A stretch of DNA of 64,000 nt from Aulostomus chinensis. Its lineage: Eukaryota; Chordata; Actinopteri; Syngnathiformes; Aulostomidae. The stretch spans positions 19,452,029-19,516,028 of the forward strand of contig JBBMOA010000010.1 in the NCBI GenBank assembly GCA_037954235.1, in the 5' to 3' direction. The stretch's first letter is position 1. Each line of letters begins with the position of its first letter. The notes beneath the pieces were generated by a model. That model was not told the origin of the DNA and made no database searches. It saw nothing but the letters and a program-made list of their open reading frames with translations. Made by a program: the position numbers and the translations under genes. Of the stretch, positions 1 to 11,424 are shown piece after piece.

Positions 1-99
1 TGCTGTATTACCAAGAACCGTGAGTTAAGTATGTTTAGGAAAAATTGAGAAAAACCATGGAAAGTCCTCCTTGTACTGCGCTCTATAAGTTACTGTACT

Positions 100-240
100 T
101 GCTGTCCTTGTGGAAGAATCCTCTCAAGTTCAGCTAACACGACACATCGTGGAAAGAGTTAGAATTACAGAGAAAGATAAATATTTAATAGCAACTGTTA
201 GTAAAATACATACATCAAAAAACAATAAAACAGAACAAAA
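100..240 (+). repeat. Direct duplication, unit 1
   Basis: Similar to 2318-2412 plus 2793-2860. Shared blocks include CCTTGTGG, AATCCTCTCAAG, TCAGCTAACA and CATCGTGGA, continuing past the point where unit 2 carries its SINE. Collinear similarity recurs at about 1050 and 3053 (AGCC.CACCTTTGCT). Confidence 0.6.
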
Positions 241-329
241 AATGGCCTGAAAGCTGAGTATGAAACCAATAGTTCATTATAGTAAGCAAACCCACTGGGC
301 AGTGTGGAGTGATAATACTTCTTTTTAAC

Positions 330-702
330 CCATCCACCCATTTCCTACCGCTTATGCTGTTAAGGGTCGCAGGGGGGCTGGAGCCTATCCTAGCAGCCTT
401 TGGGCGAGAGGCGGGGTTCACCCTGGACAGGTCGCCAGTCCATCACAGGCCAACACATAGAGACAGACAACCATTCACACTCACAGTCACACCTACAGTC
501 AATTTAGAGTATCAATCAGCCTCGTCCCCTCTTGATGTCTTTGGACTGTGGGAGGAAGCTGGAGTACCAGAGAGAACCCACACAGGCACAGGGAGAACAT
601 GCAAACTCCACACAGAAAGATCCTGTGCTGGAGCCGGGGCTCGAACCCGGAACCTTCTTGCTGTCAGGCGACAGTGCTGACCACTGTACCACCGTGCCAC
701 CC
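330..702 (-). mobile_element. tRNA-derived SINE (family I), near full length
   Basis: Read on the minus strand it starts with a tRNA-like head (A-box-like GGTGGTACAGTGGTCAGCAC, B-box GGTTCGAGCCC). The conserved body includes GGACTGTGGGAGGAAGC (plus strand), and the element ends in the tail GGATAGGCTCCAGC...TGGATGG. The same element occurs at 2424, 3403, 24957, 49250 and 62104. Open frames across it are artefacts. Confidence 0.85.
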
Positions 703-2317
703 TCCTCGTAACCCGAGTTGTCCAAATATTTTTGGTTATTACAGAGAGAAATGTATGCAAAATGCTAATAACAAAAAGAGAGGTATATGAATAATGAGCT
801 GTAAGTGTTGTTTTAACATTTGCCTGGTTTAGAGTATTTATATGATCTGTACATAGGATCTATTCATAAAATATATTAGGCTTGAACTTACAGTGAAGCG
901 ATTTGTTTATATATATACTCGAGTAGACTGAGGAAATATTTTTTGTACTTCTGTGGTCAACAATAATTTCCATAAAAAGAATAAAACAAACACTGTTTCA
1001 TTCCTCTGCACTAGAGACCTCTTTTGCTGTCCTGCAACTATTAAAAATACAAGAGTGAGCCACACCTTTGCTCTGGATGACTGCTAAAGCCTACAGTACT
1101 GAATATATTCCACAGCAGAATGCACAATTTACCTCTTTGAGTAATTTTTACTAAAAATTATTTTTTAGGAATTTGTTTTTTCCTAATACGAATACTGAGT
1201 GCTTCAGACAAGCTCTTGAAATGCAATGCTTTCCTTGTTTTTTGTTTACCCCCCCCCCCCCACCAAAAAAAAAATAGAATATTTACAAATTTACAGCCAG
1301 GATGGCAAAGAGACAAGTGCTGAGGGGAGATCGAGTTAACAGCTGAACCACGGGGAGGAGGAAGAGGAGATGAATGTGCTGATCAGTGATTTAAGCCTCG
1401 GCGGCCCCTCTGATGGCTGCCTGCATCTTAGTATGACTGAAAGAGACTGCATTATTCATGCCAGTCCTCTCCAAGAGCACCTCTGCTGCTCACAGCCATT
1501 AAAACCTAACAAGACTGCCAGACACACACTCTCACTTCCACTTGTACCTCCATCTTCAGTCCCATTCAGTTCATCAATCAGATCAGACCTCCAGCTGTCT
1601 CAGCACAATTACAGCCTCTTGCCTCTGGAGCACCGTTTACCTTTCACCTTAAACTCGGATGTGTTACAAACCTTTTACTTCCTCCTCCTCTCTCTCCATC
1701 ACTCCTCGTCCTCCGTCCTATCTCCTCCAGCTGCCCATCAGCAGCCCCATAAATATTAACAGCCTCCATCTGTGGAATAACAAAGGTAAGTCTAATGGCT
1801 TGGCGTTATTTTTACTGCGGTGGACGGGTCATTTCACGTGGACTGATCCTTGGTCAGAGCCTCCTTTAATGGCAGCTCAATGATGGCTCAGCGTTTTATT
1901 TTTTTTTGCCGTGTCATGTTTATTTAGTCTCAAGGCGCCATGTCATCCTGCAGTGAGACACAGGATGAGTAAAAGAAAATACCAGAATGTTGGATTATTT
2001 AATCTTTGTTTCATAGTCTCGATTTTTCTTTGACATCACGGCTTCAGCAGAGGGCAGTAAAGTTATGTTTTATTATGAAAATCACCAGTTTAACTAAATT
2101 TAGCCCCTATTGTCTGTTTCTGCTCACAGTAACTTCCTGTCTTCGTGGAACGTATATTCTTGAAACTTGTGACTTCTCACAGTGATGTTAGGGACAAATT
2201 CAACAGTTATTTCTATTATAGGTTAATTTGTTGATCAGTAGATCAGCAGATTCATCACCTCATCCCTCTTCAAATTTTTCAAACCTGTCCTCATTCCTAT
2301 GTAGTGCTACCGCACCG

Positions 2318-2860
2318 GCCGGCCTTGTGGACAAATCCTCTCAAGATCAGCTAACATGAGGCATCGTGGATGGAGGGAGAATTCCAGAGGGAAAATATAT
2401 ATAACCGCAACACTTTGTAAAGTGGGCTGCACGGTGGTGCAGTGGTCAGCACTGTGGCCTCACAGCACGAAGGTTCTGGGTTCGAGTCCCGGCTCAGGCA
2501 CGGGATCTTTCTGTGTGGAGTCTCCATGTTCTCCCCGTGTCTGTGTGGGTTCTCTCTGGTACTCCAGCTTCCTCCCACAGTCCAAAAACAGCTAACATAA
2601 CTTACTCTAAATTGACCGTAGGTATGAATGTGAGTGTGAATGGTTCTTCGTCTCTCTATGTTGGCCCTGCGATGGACTGGCGACCTGTCCAGGGTGAACC
2701 CCGCCTCTCGCCCGTTGACGCTGGGATAGGCTCCAGCCCCCCCGCGACCCTTAATGTGTAGGAATAAGCGGAAGATGACGATGGATGGATGGACTTTGTA
2801 AAGTATGTATATCAAAAACTGTAAGAGAAAAAAACCCACAATGACAGGAGAATAAAACAA
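2318..2860 (+). repeat. Direct duplication, unit 2, split by a SINE
   Basis: Counterpart of 100-240, with the SINE of 2424-2792 inserted in the middle. The sequences on both sides of the SINE align with continuous sequence in unit 1. Confidence 0.6.
2412..2804 (+). mobile_element. tRNA-derived SINE (family I) with perfect 12-bp target-site duplication
   Basis: The SINE body runs 2424-2792, head first (GGTGCAGTGG, then GGTTCGAGTCC), ending in GATGGATGGATGG. Both sides carry ACTTTGTAAAGT (2412-2423 and 2793-2804), the direct repeat made at retrotransposon insertion. The repeat is still perfect, which suggests a recent insertion. Confidence 0.92.
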
Positions 2861-3402
2861 ATAAAGTGGCAGTAAGAAGTAAATATCAACAATATGTGAA
2901 CAAAAGTCACTACGTACTGCCGGTATTCAGCCACCATCCAAGTGGGATCTTTCTAAAGCTCTTCACTCTGGAAACAGCTTCCTGCTGGAGCCAGAAATGA
3001 GGGAACTAAAACACTGAAGCTTCAAATACAACAAGAAATTGAAAAATCGTCACAACAAGCCGCACCTTTGCTACTGTCTGGAGTCACTTAATGAGATAAC
3101 ACTGCTAATTCCTCAGGAGAAACTCTGGAACATTTTTATTATCAAATGCTGTTTATGGTCACTTGAAAGACAAGACTTGACAAACGAGTCTTCATGTTTT
3201 TAGGTGTAAAACTGAAGTTATATAATAAAAGTTTATTGTTAATATTTTAAAACTGTTATCACGGTGGGTTTGGTTTATGGATGGTGAGTCTGAAGTGAAA
3301 TGCAAACATACGACCTCAGCATTTACCAAATCTGTAGCTATTTTATGTAAACTTATAAAAACCAGAGGAAAGCAGCATATCTTCACATTTAAGAAGCTGG
3401 AA

Positions 3403-3773
3403 TCCATCCATTGTCTACTGCTTATCCTGTTAAGGGTCGTGGGGGACTGGAGCCTATCCCAGCAGCCTTTAGGTGAGAGGCAGGGTTCACCCTAGACAGG
3501 TCACCAGTCCATCACAGGACCAACACATAGAGACAGACAACCATTCACACTCACAGTCACACCTACGGTCAATTTAGAGTATCAATCAGCCTCGTCCCCT
3601 CTTGATGTCTTTGGACTGTGGGAGGAAGCTGGAGTACCAGAGAGAACCCACACAGGAACAGGGAGAACATGCAAACTCCTCACAGAAAGATCCCGTGCCC
3701 GAGCTGGGACTCGAACCTGGAACCTTCTTGCTTTGATGCCACAGTGCTAACCACTGCACCACCGTGTCGCCCA
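3403..3773 (-). mobile_element. tRNA-derived SINE (family I)
   Basis: Full-length copy in the same orientation as the one at 330. The tail lies at the left (CCATCCATTGTCTACTGC) and the tRNA-like head at the right, ending ACCACCGTGTCGCCC. Flanking direct repeats are weak (a TGGAAT-like motif on both sides). Confidence 0.83.
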
Positions 3774-4235
3774 AAGATGGAATGCCTTTTTCTCTATGTT
3801 TGCAGATTTTTTGACAACTGCTTCTATTTATATACATGTTAAAGTGTTTGAGTACATTGGATGTGCAGCTTCACTCCACATATTCTTCTTCATGAGCATT
3901 TATTCCTTCAGATTTCTGTATGAATGAACAAGTTGTGAATGAAGGATGAGGAGCCACCCCAGCAGTGCTTCCAGGGCTGTAGATCAGAGGGAGAGGAATT
4001 ATGGAAACACTCCATATAAATCCTGCCTGGTCTTGGCAGGTATATACAATTGTCTCTCCCACACACACACATTCACACACACTCACACACTTGCTCGCTC
4101 ACTCACTCACTCAGTGGCTGTGAAAATCTCATTCACTGCTTTCATTGAACAAACACACCATTCAGGTTTTTTTCTTCTTTGTGTTACCAAGTAGCTCAGA
4201 CCACAAACTGCTGAGGGCTGTTGCATGGATACAAG

Positions 4236-4237
<2 letters not shown>

Positions 4238-4282
<45 letters not shown>

Positions 4283-4312
4283 CGTGTGTGTGTGCGCGTG
4301 CGTGTGCGTGCG
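4238..4312 (+). repeat. (TG)n/(CG)n compound microsatellite
   Basis: (GT)17 followed by GCGCGCGCG and mixed TGCG/TG repeats; alternating purine-pyrimidine throughout, so able to form Z-DNA. Confidence 0.9.
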
Positions 4313-5555
4313 CCTTGTTTGTGTGGGGGTGTCATTCATTTCAATTCAGATAAATCATTGAGAAACATTTCACTCTCTCTAAAACCCTTCCTAACTACAT
4401 CTTTTCCTTTCTGTCCTTTTTCTGTTCATGTAGACCCACCCCCACCCCCTTCTCCACATGAGTGTTGCTATGGAAACAGACCTCCTCTGTCAGGTGGCTC
4501 CATTTTGAATGCTCCCCGGCGCTTCGATTTGCTCCGACATCGTCTGGCTGAATCACACCGCTACGTGATCCTGGATCAGACAGTCCAGATGCTGAATCTG
4601 GAACCGGTTTCAGCCTGTCTGGACTGAAGAATCGAAGGAACAATACAAGGTGATATACTTTAAACTAGCATCATATTATGGGAAAATAAAATTTGGAGCA
4701 AGGGGAACTTTTTCTTCTTAAAGCCACTTAAAGAGAACATTTTCATGTAATCTCTAGAATCAGATGGGAATGTTTTCTCTCTGTCCCAAAAATTATTTCT
4801 CTAATGTTGTAATACAAATATTGAACATCCAAGATGGAACGTTCCTTCAAAGTCATATAGAGAACATGAGACTGGAGGGCTTTCATAATCATGCTTCCCC
4901 AATATTTTCTCAAGGTTCAGGACGTTTCTCACCTGAGGAGAACATTATGCAACGATCTAGGACCTGAACCAGCCCCGCAAGAAAGAACTGACTGGCTGGT
5001 TCCACAATTTTTTTTTTAAATCAATAAAAAAATGTCATGCTTTAAGAATCATGCTTTATTGATTATCAGACTGGAGTTTTGATCATGTAATTTCCTATTA
5101 ATCTGGTGTCTTTTTAACTAAACCGTTGACTGTACATAACTGTACACATTTCTTCTGAAATCAGCTTCCTGCAGTGTGAGAAAGTGCACCAACACAGGAA
5201 CTCATTCGATACTCATTCTCATTCTATAATTCACTGTGATTTCATCGCCACGTGTGAGTATTTGTGTGCGTCTTAAGTCCCATCTGAACCGCAGCTTTAG
5301 ATAGGTTTTAACTTTGTTTTATCTGGTAGTGTCTGCAAACAGCCAACTCTATTTTCAAGTGAAGTTCACACAGCACATGACGTGCACTTCTTCCCTGTCG
5401 TCCCCTCTTGTTGTTTACAGTGTCATTGATAGTGTGGTTAGCTCGTGCTATCTTGGGCTGAGCTCCCAAGTAGCTCAGATGACATCATTGCATGCATCAT
5501 GCATCATCTCCCACCAGCTCAGTGGGAGAGATGCAAACTCAGGTTCAGGGTGTGA

Positions 5556-5561
<6 letters not shown>

Positions 5562-5594
<33 letters not shown>
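5562..5594 (+). repeat. (CA)n microsatellite
   Basis: About 16 uninterrupted CA units in intergenic sequence. Confidence 0.9.
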
Positions 5595-5599
<5 letters not shown>

Positions 5600-7228
5600 A
5601 CTGTTATTTCACCAGCAGGTCACTTGAGGTCCAATGCTGCTAATTTACCTCCAACTTTGTGCAGCTGGTGAAAGTTGGTGTGACTCAGCGACACTCGTGA
5701 GACTTTGCGACGAGAGCAAGCGAGGACAGAAATGCGCCCATCCTCCGTCACACATTCCGGAAAGGTATTCAGTGTATTTGTTGGACAAAGAGGGAGTTAT
5801 TTCTTCTAGATTGTGCGCTCACTCGTACTTGATAGTTGGATGGATCTCAAAACCAAAACCAAACAACAAAGCAAAAACTGCTCCAAAGCTTCATGTCATA
5901 GCTTGCGCTCCTACATTTAAGGTACAACTCCATAGATCTGGGTTCATTGTTACCAGATTCCATCTTGTTTACAGTTGCCCTTTGTCAAAATGTAATTTTG
6001 AGCTCTTAATAATAGTTTGATTGGGCTTTTGCACATAACTATATAATCAAGCTGGGCAATATATCAACTACTGTTTGTCATACTGTTTTGGTTATATTTT
6101 CAAATTAAGATAATTTAGATGTTCAATTTTGTTAAAAAAAAACAACAAAACTAATGATTAGTTGGAGATTTCAGGTGAAATTTAAATTTTACACTTCTCA
6201 TAACTGTGCAGAAATACCGATTATTATCAATTATTCCTATTTTCTGATGTGGATTTTATATATTTTATTTTTGTATGGCTCCATCCTACTCGACACATGA
6301 GATGCATTAAATGTACCTTGAAGTATTTGAATGAGTGGCAGTAGCGCCATTGGTTCACCAACATATTTCTACCCCCCTGGTCAGTCAGCAACAACGTTCC
6401 TCCTCTGAATAGATGTTAAATCAAACCGAATGTTATTGGGAGGGGTGAGGGAGTGGAAAACTCCAGCCTACGCAGGCACAGTCCTCACGATAAGGATATT
6501 AAATATGTTTTGATTCTTATTTGACATCATGGCATCATCTTTATTCATCCTTGTTTTCTGTGCATTCTCTGATAATCCAGGGTTTCAATGTTCCCCATGA
6601 TTCTGATTTATTCACATCGATATGATGCTAGGTCCTGGTGAGCTGTCGAGTCTCCTCCATGTTGGATGCAAAGACTTTGTGTTTGTCATGTTACTTTCCA
6701 GTATCATCTTTTCCTGGTCTGGAACTGTGTGGGTCAGTCGTTATGAAAGCCTGCCGACACATTGATCCTCAAACAGCCCCGGGAGGCCAATCTCCATCTC
6801 AACCACTTCAGATGCTTTCACAGGAAATCAACTCAAAAGCATCTCTTCTTTTCCCCTTTTGCCCCCCACCCCCAGCTCTCTGAAGTCTAAATGACGTATA
6901 TATTTAAACTCCTGAACAATGACGCCAACCAGGGCAGTCGTGTGTGTGTGTGTGTGTGTGTGTTTGTTTGTTTGTTCTGTGTGCCTATTCTGCCATTGAG
7001 CTGTACTGTATGAGGAGAGGACACAATGGAAAAGTTTCTCTAAAGAACTGAAAGCTCTGGCCTTTATCAGAATTAAGAAAAAAACAGTGTGATAAGTGAA
7101 CAGAGGGATCAAGGCAGAGGTGATGTGGGTGAGCAGGAGGTTGAAGCAGCCCCCGCCCCCGCGAGGCTCCCGTCGATTCATCCTTCCGGCAGGAAGTATG
7201 CGAGGATCAATAAGAAGCGAGGGTCTCC

Positions 7229-7266
<38 letters not shown>
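7229..7266 (+). repeat. (GA)n microsatellite
   Basis: About 19 GA units in a purine-rich stretch; a (TG)n tract lies just upstream at 6941-6962. Confidence 0.9.
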
Positions 7267-7269
<3 letters not shown>

Positions 7270-7917
7270 CCTCGCCCAGCCGGAGTCTCTTTTTTGTTTC
7301 ATTAAGCAGCTCCTCACGCTACTCTGGGTTGGAAATAATTCTGTCATCAGTGTCAGAGGTCTTAAAGAGAAAATACACACATTAATATGAGGAACGATTT
7401 CACAACATGCTGTCCTGTTCCATATAAGTGCTGTACCACAGAATGAATAGTTTCAAAAACAGCAAATTGGAACCAGGTTTAGGCGTCTGTGGGTTAAAGA
7501 TGGTCTGGTTTAGGTTTAGCACTACATTTAGGCACTTCCTTCTTCGGTGAAGGGCATCAAACTGGCTCCATTCCACTCCCATGCTATTACTTAATCATTT
7601 GCCTCCTGCTAATCATTACATGGATCAGTTGGAGCTGCTGAACAGCTGAGGAAACAAGATCAGAGTGTGACAGCACTGACTAGAAGCAGGTGTGGTTGAG
7701 CTGCTCAAGCAGGAAACATTCAGATTAGCTGCTGACGTTCTGACGGTAGCTTGTCCTCCCCTTCTACCTCCCATCTTTAGCCCAGCCAGGTTATTATTTT
7801 AGACTGCAGCCCCACCATGGAGCCCCGGAGCCAATCCTCTCAGAGGGGATTAGTAGTGAAGAGGTGCTACACTCGGCTCCAAAGTGATAAACAGCCACGT
7901 ACTGTGTGAAAAGTCTT

Positions 7918-7919
<2 letters not shown>

Positions 7920-7969
<50 letters not shown>
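7920..7969 (+). repeat. (TG)25 microsatellite
   Basis: A perfect TG tract of about 50 bp. The Cys-Val open frames across it are artefacts. Confidence 0.95.
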
Positions 7970-7970
<1 letters not shown>

Positions 7971-8721
7971 GTAGTGTCACTACTGGCTCTTGTGCAGGGT
8001 GTAACACTAAAGGTCAATTATTCTATACAGTGCAACTCTTTTACTGTATGGATTCTGGGAATAAAACTGCTCCATTTTTTTTTAATATTCATGGTTGGTA
8101 CTTGTCAAACTTTGTGAACAGTGTCATGTCGTCGTCTGCAGCTTGAAGTCTTTGTAACAGAACCCACTGTAGGGTAAAGGCACACGTATTAACAGTGCTA
8201 TTTTCAGCTAAGACACCGAGGATGGTACAATATAAACTATCTTTATAAAGTACAGGTACAGATGTTTGAGTTAAAAAAAAAGACTCATACTAACTATAAG
8301 ACCTAATGTCAGCCCAAATTAGATTTTTGGTGTGTCCAGATTAATTTTTGGCAGTCTAAGGTGTCAGAAATTATGAACTCTAATTTTTGTTTTTTTGATC
8401 CAAACTACATTTGGAAGTGATTTGAAATCTGATTTGAATCTTTCTACAACCTCATTCTGGATAATCTGGATAGTCAAATAGGATTCAGTAGTTGTTGTTG
8501 TTGTTGTTGTTTTTGTATCATGTAAACCTTTTCTCCACCTTAAATTTGTGTCTTGTAGATAGGATCTGATTCAATCACTTGCGAACAGTCACTTGACAGT
8601 GTGGACAGAAAAAGATCTTAAAAAGTAAAGGTTCTTTCGGTAATAGACTTCAACTAAAAAGAAGAGTATTAAAAGGACATTTCTAATGTCTGTTTTTGTG
8701 CAAAGCAGGCCAAGTTATGCA

Positions 8722-8973
8722 CATCCATCCATCTTCTATACCACTTATCTGTTAAGGGTCATGGGGGGGGGGGGCTGGAGCCTAACCCAGCTGACATTGG
8801 GTGAGAGGCGGGGTTCACACAGGACAGGTCACCAGTCCATCGCAGGGCCATCAGAAGCAATCAGGGGTTCAATATTTTGCTCAAGGATACTTCAACATGG
8901 TCAGCAGGAGAAGTGAGGATTGAACCAGCACACCTTCGGTTGCAGGGCGGCCACGCTTCCTCTGAGCCATGCC
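8722..8973 (-). mobile_element. tRNA-derived SINE (family II)
   Basis: The left 130 bp is the same tail as in family I (GTTAAGGGTCATGG, GGCTGGAGCCTAACCCAGCTG, CACCAGTCCATCGCAGGGCC). The rest differs. On the minus strand the head reads TGGCTCAGAGG (a perfect A box) and a B-box-like GGTTCAATCC. The same arrangement recurs around 49204-49797. Confidence 0.75.
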
Positions 8974-9049
8974 AACACTTTGATCTTTGCAAAACTGGAT
9001 GTAATTCCTTAATAAAAATCTGCTACAACACTTCATGCACAAATAAACT

Positions 9050-9052
<3 letters not shown>

Positions 9053-9084
<32 letters not shown>
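9053..9084 (+). repeat. (TA)n microsatellite
   Basis: About 15 TA units, followed to 9190 by degenerate ATATAC/ATGTAT repeats. Confidence 0.9.
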
Positions 9085-9089
<5 letters not shown>

Positions 9090-10001
9090 GTTGAGCGAGA
9101 GAGATGACATAGATGTATAGACATATATATAGATACATGCAAATATAAACACATATATATGTATATTTATGTACATATATGTATATTGGTTGGTTAGGGT
9201 GTAAGGTAACGCATAATGTCGATGATATAGCCTCACAAAGAGAAAATAGGCTGTTTATGTCTGCATGGGTTTTTAATTAATTGTTAAAAAACAAAAAAAA
9301 GTGAAAAGCAGTAAAGAATGTACAGCAGAAACCAGAAAGAGGGTCTGTTGAAAGGATTCTGTTTCGGTGTATTAAGGGAAATGTGGGATACGTTTACACT
9401 TGTGAATAAGAGCAGCAACATTTGATGCTTCGCCACATCAATCTTAACGATTCTATGCAAAATCTAATAGTAAATATCTAGAGAACCGCATCTGTGTTGT
9501 GTCATCAAGCTATTATTTTAAATGTTGCAGAATGTCATGACCTCATGGTTAAGTCACCTTGTCACCCAGGAGACAAACATGGGGTGGGGGGGTGGTTGGG
9601 GGTGCTGTTGCGCGTTTGAAGTCATTAGTTTGCATCACCAAATCTGACAGAAGAGAGGAACCATGTGTTTGTCCTTGACCTGCTACCACTACTGCTTCAC
9701 ACCAACTCTCACTCTTGTTAATTAAATCAATTTTTGGGGTATTTATAAAGACTTTTATTTAATTTCCCAATGATGTAGCCAAACCCTTATCATGACATAA
9801 ACTACTGACCTCAAAAAAGAAAAAGGAAAAAAGAAAAAAGAAAATCATCATTTCAGAGATTAGGGACCCAGGTTTTGCCCCCAATTAACTGATCTTAAGT
9901 CTAATTTGTGTCCCTGATAGTGACTGAAGTCAAACGCCAAATGTGTCAGTATGGCAACAATAAAAGGGCGTGGCTCCGTTAAGGGCAGTTATCATTGGCT
10001 G

Positions 10002-10003
<2 letters not shown>

Positions 10004-10046
<43 letters not shown>
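10004..10046 (+). repeat. (AC)21 microsatellite
   Basis: Perfect dinucleotide tract in sequence upstream of sh2b2. Confidence 0.95.
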
Positions 10047-10047
<1 letters not shown>

Positions 10048-10989
10048 CAGAGGTCAAACCAACCAGACACACTAAATATGCCAGTACTTTAGTGCCCTTT
10101 CAAAATAAAAGTGACAATTTCAAAATAATCCGTTAAACCGATTTTATATTTTTATCAAAAGCTTTCATGTCTTTATTCATTCAAGGTTCCCTGACTACGT
10201 TATCAGTCTCAAAAAGAAAAGGTTCAATCGAGTTCATTGATAATCTTTGTTTCTTTAGTTTTATTCAGTCATAGCTGGAGTTCAAATCACACAGAAAATA
10301 AATGATTATAACTCAAATGACAATATATATCAATTACTCAGTAGTTATTAAAGCCTTATAAGACAACTACATGAGATCAACTCAGTTTTGATTTATTTTA
10401 TTGGTCACTTTGGTTTAATTTGTGGTGCTGTGGGACTGTTAGGGGTTATAAGAAGCTAATAAGCTCCTAATATTTTTGTGGATCCCATGTGTATAAAGAG
10501 GTGTTTAGAATAATGTTTATTTCAACACATTTATGAAATTTTTTCTTATGTTTTGGATTTCAATTTAACATCAGAAACACTTAATATTGGACCAACATTA
10601 AATTTTAGTCAAAAATAAAAATGAGGTCCAATATTGAACATAAAACCAACAAAATCAATGTCATAAGATGTTAAAATTCCTTACTGTGTGGATGTTACCA
10701 GTTAGGTCTCAGTTGAAATCATCCAAATATCGATGTCACGTTCGATGTTCTGCCAGAATGTTCTGCCACTGAATTTTGGTTGCCTGTAATCACAAACCTC
10801 ATATGAACTCCTGACAACGTAGCTGGCCGGATGGGGGTCAGTTATACAAAAATACTGAGATAACAACCATCCTCAAATTAAAAAAAAATCACAACCTTCT
10901 GATACGCACTGAAACTGAGACTTCTCCGTCCCTTAAAATTGCCGTATTGGCCCGTACGCAGTGAAAATAATCTGACTCCGGTCAGCCAC

Positions 10990-11265
10990 TTGGGCTTTTA
11001 CTTTGAAAGAGTTAAGCGGAACCTCGGCTTGATCTGCCTCTCGGTGTCTTGTAATCTGTCGGTGGACAGTTGAAGCAAAGGTGCAGCAGCACAGTGCGTC
11101 GAGCGGAGAGATGGAGGGGGAGCAGCACGGCAGAGAGCTCGTCTAAACCCGAGAGGAGGAACTCAAAGGAGGAGAGGAGGACCATGTTTGTGCCTGAATA
11201 GAGAGAATCAGCACAGCGGAGCCGGGGTCGACCCAGGGGCACCATGGAGCCAGTCCTGCATTGAG
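10990..11265 (+). promoter_or_regulatory. sh2b2: Candidate promoter and 5' noncoding exon of sh2b2
   Basis: This GC-richer, purine-rich block ends in ATTGAG|GTGAGAAC at 11265, a strong splice donor. It contains no open frame that fits the gene. The first coding exon of sh2b2 begins with an acceptor at 19484 only 31 nt before the ATG, so at least one upstream noncoding exon must exist, and this is the best candidate. The link is inference; a second weaker donor (GAAG|GTAGGC) lies at about 11986. Confidence 0.35.
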
Positions 11266-11365
11266 GTGAGAACCGCTGCTGCGTTGTTGTTTTTTATTAT
11301 TTTATTTTATTTTATTTTATTTTGGAGCATCTTTATTTTACTGCCTGTTCTTGCTTTAACGATGT

Positions 11366-11368
<3 letters not shown>

Positions 11369-11422
<54 letters not shown>
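11369..11422 (+). repeat. (GA)27 microsatellite
   Basis: A perfect GA tract about 100 bp past the candidate sh2b2 5' exon donor, preceded by TTTTA repeats (11296-11322). Confidence 0.95.

Positions 11423-11424
<2 letters not shown>

Larger units (their letters stand above)
3774..8721. other. Intergenic region without a recognisable gene
   Basis: Both strands were read. The longest open frame (5634-6020, +) gives no known protein and has irregular composition. Content is AT-rich sequence with TG/CA and GA microsatellites. Distant regulatory elements of sh2b2 cannot be excluded. Confidence 0.6.
8974..10989. other. Intergenic region without a recognisable gene
   Basis: Mostly AT-rich, with TA- and CA-repeat tracts, A-rich stretches near 9812-9845, and a small inverted repeat at 10583-10635. 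No gene seen. Confidence 0.6.

Noticed and set aside
309..680. Open frame of 123 codons (+)
   Set aside because: It runs through a SINE; the same peptide-like strings appear at every SINE copy.
1370..1759. Open frame of 129 codons (+)
   Set aside because: Ser/Leu/Pro-rich composition typical of pyrimidine-rich DNA, with no recognisable domain.
2351..2860. Open frame of 169 codons (-)
   Set aside because: Most of it is antisense SINE sequence with its target duplications.
5634..6020. Open frame of 128 codons (+)
   Set aside because: No known family, no splice or promoter context, and irregular composition; probably chance.
7920..8146. Cys-Val repeat proteins
   Set aside because: Translation of a (TG)n microsatellite; the same applies at 4145, 45713, 58121 and 63334.
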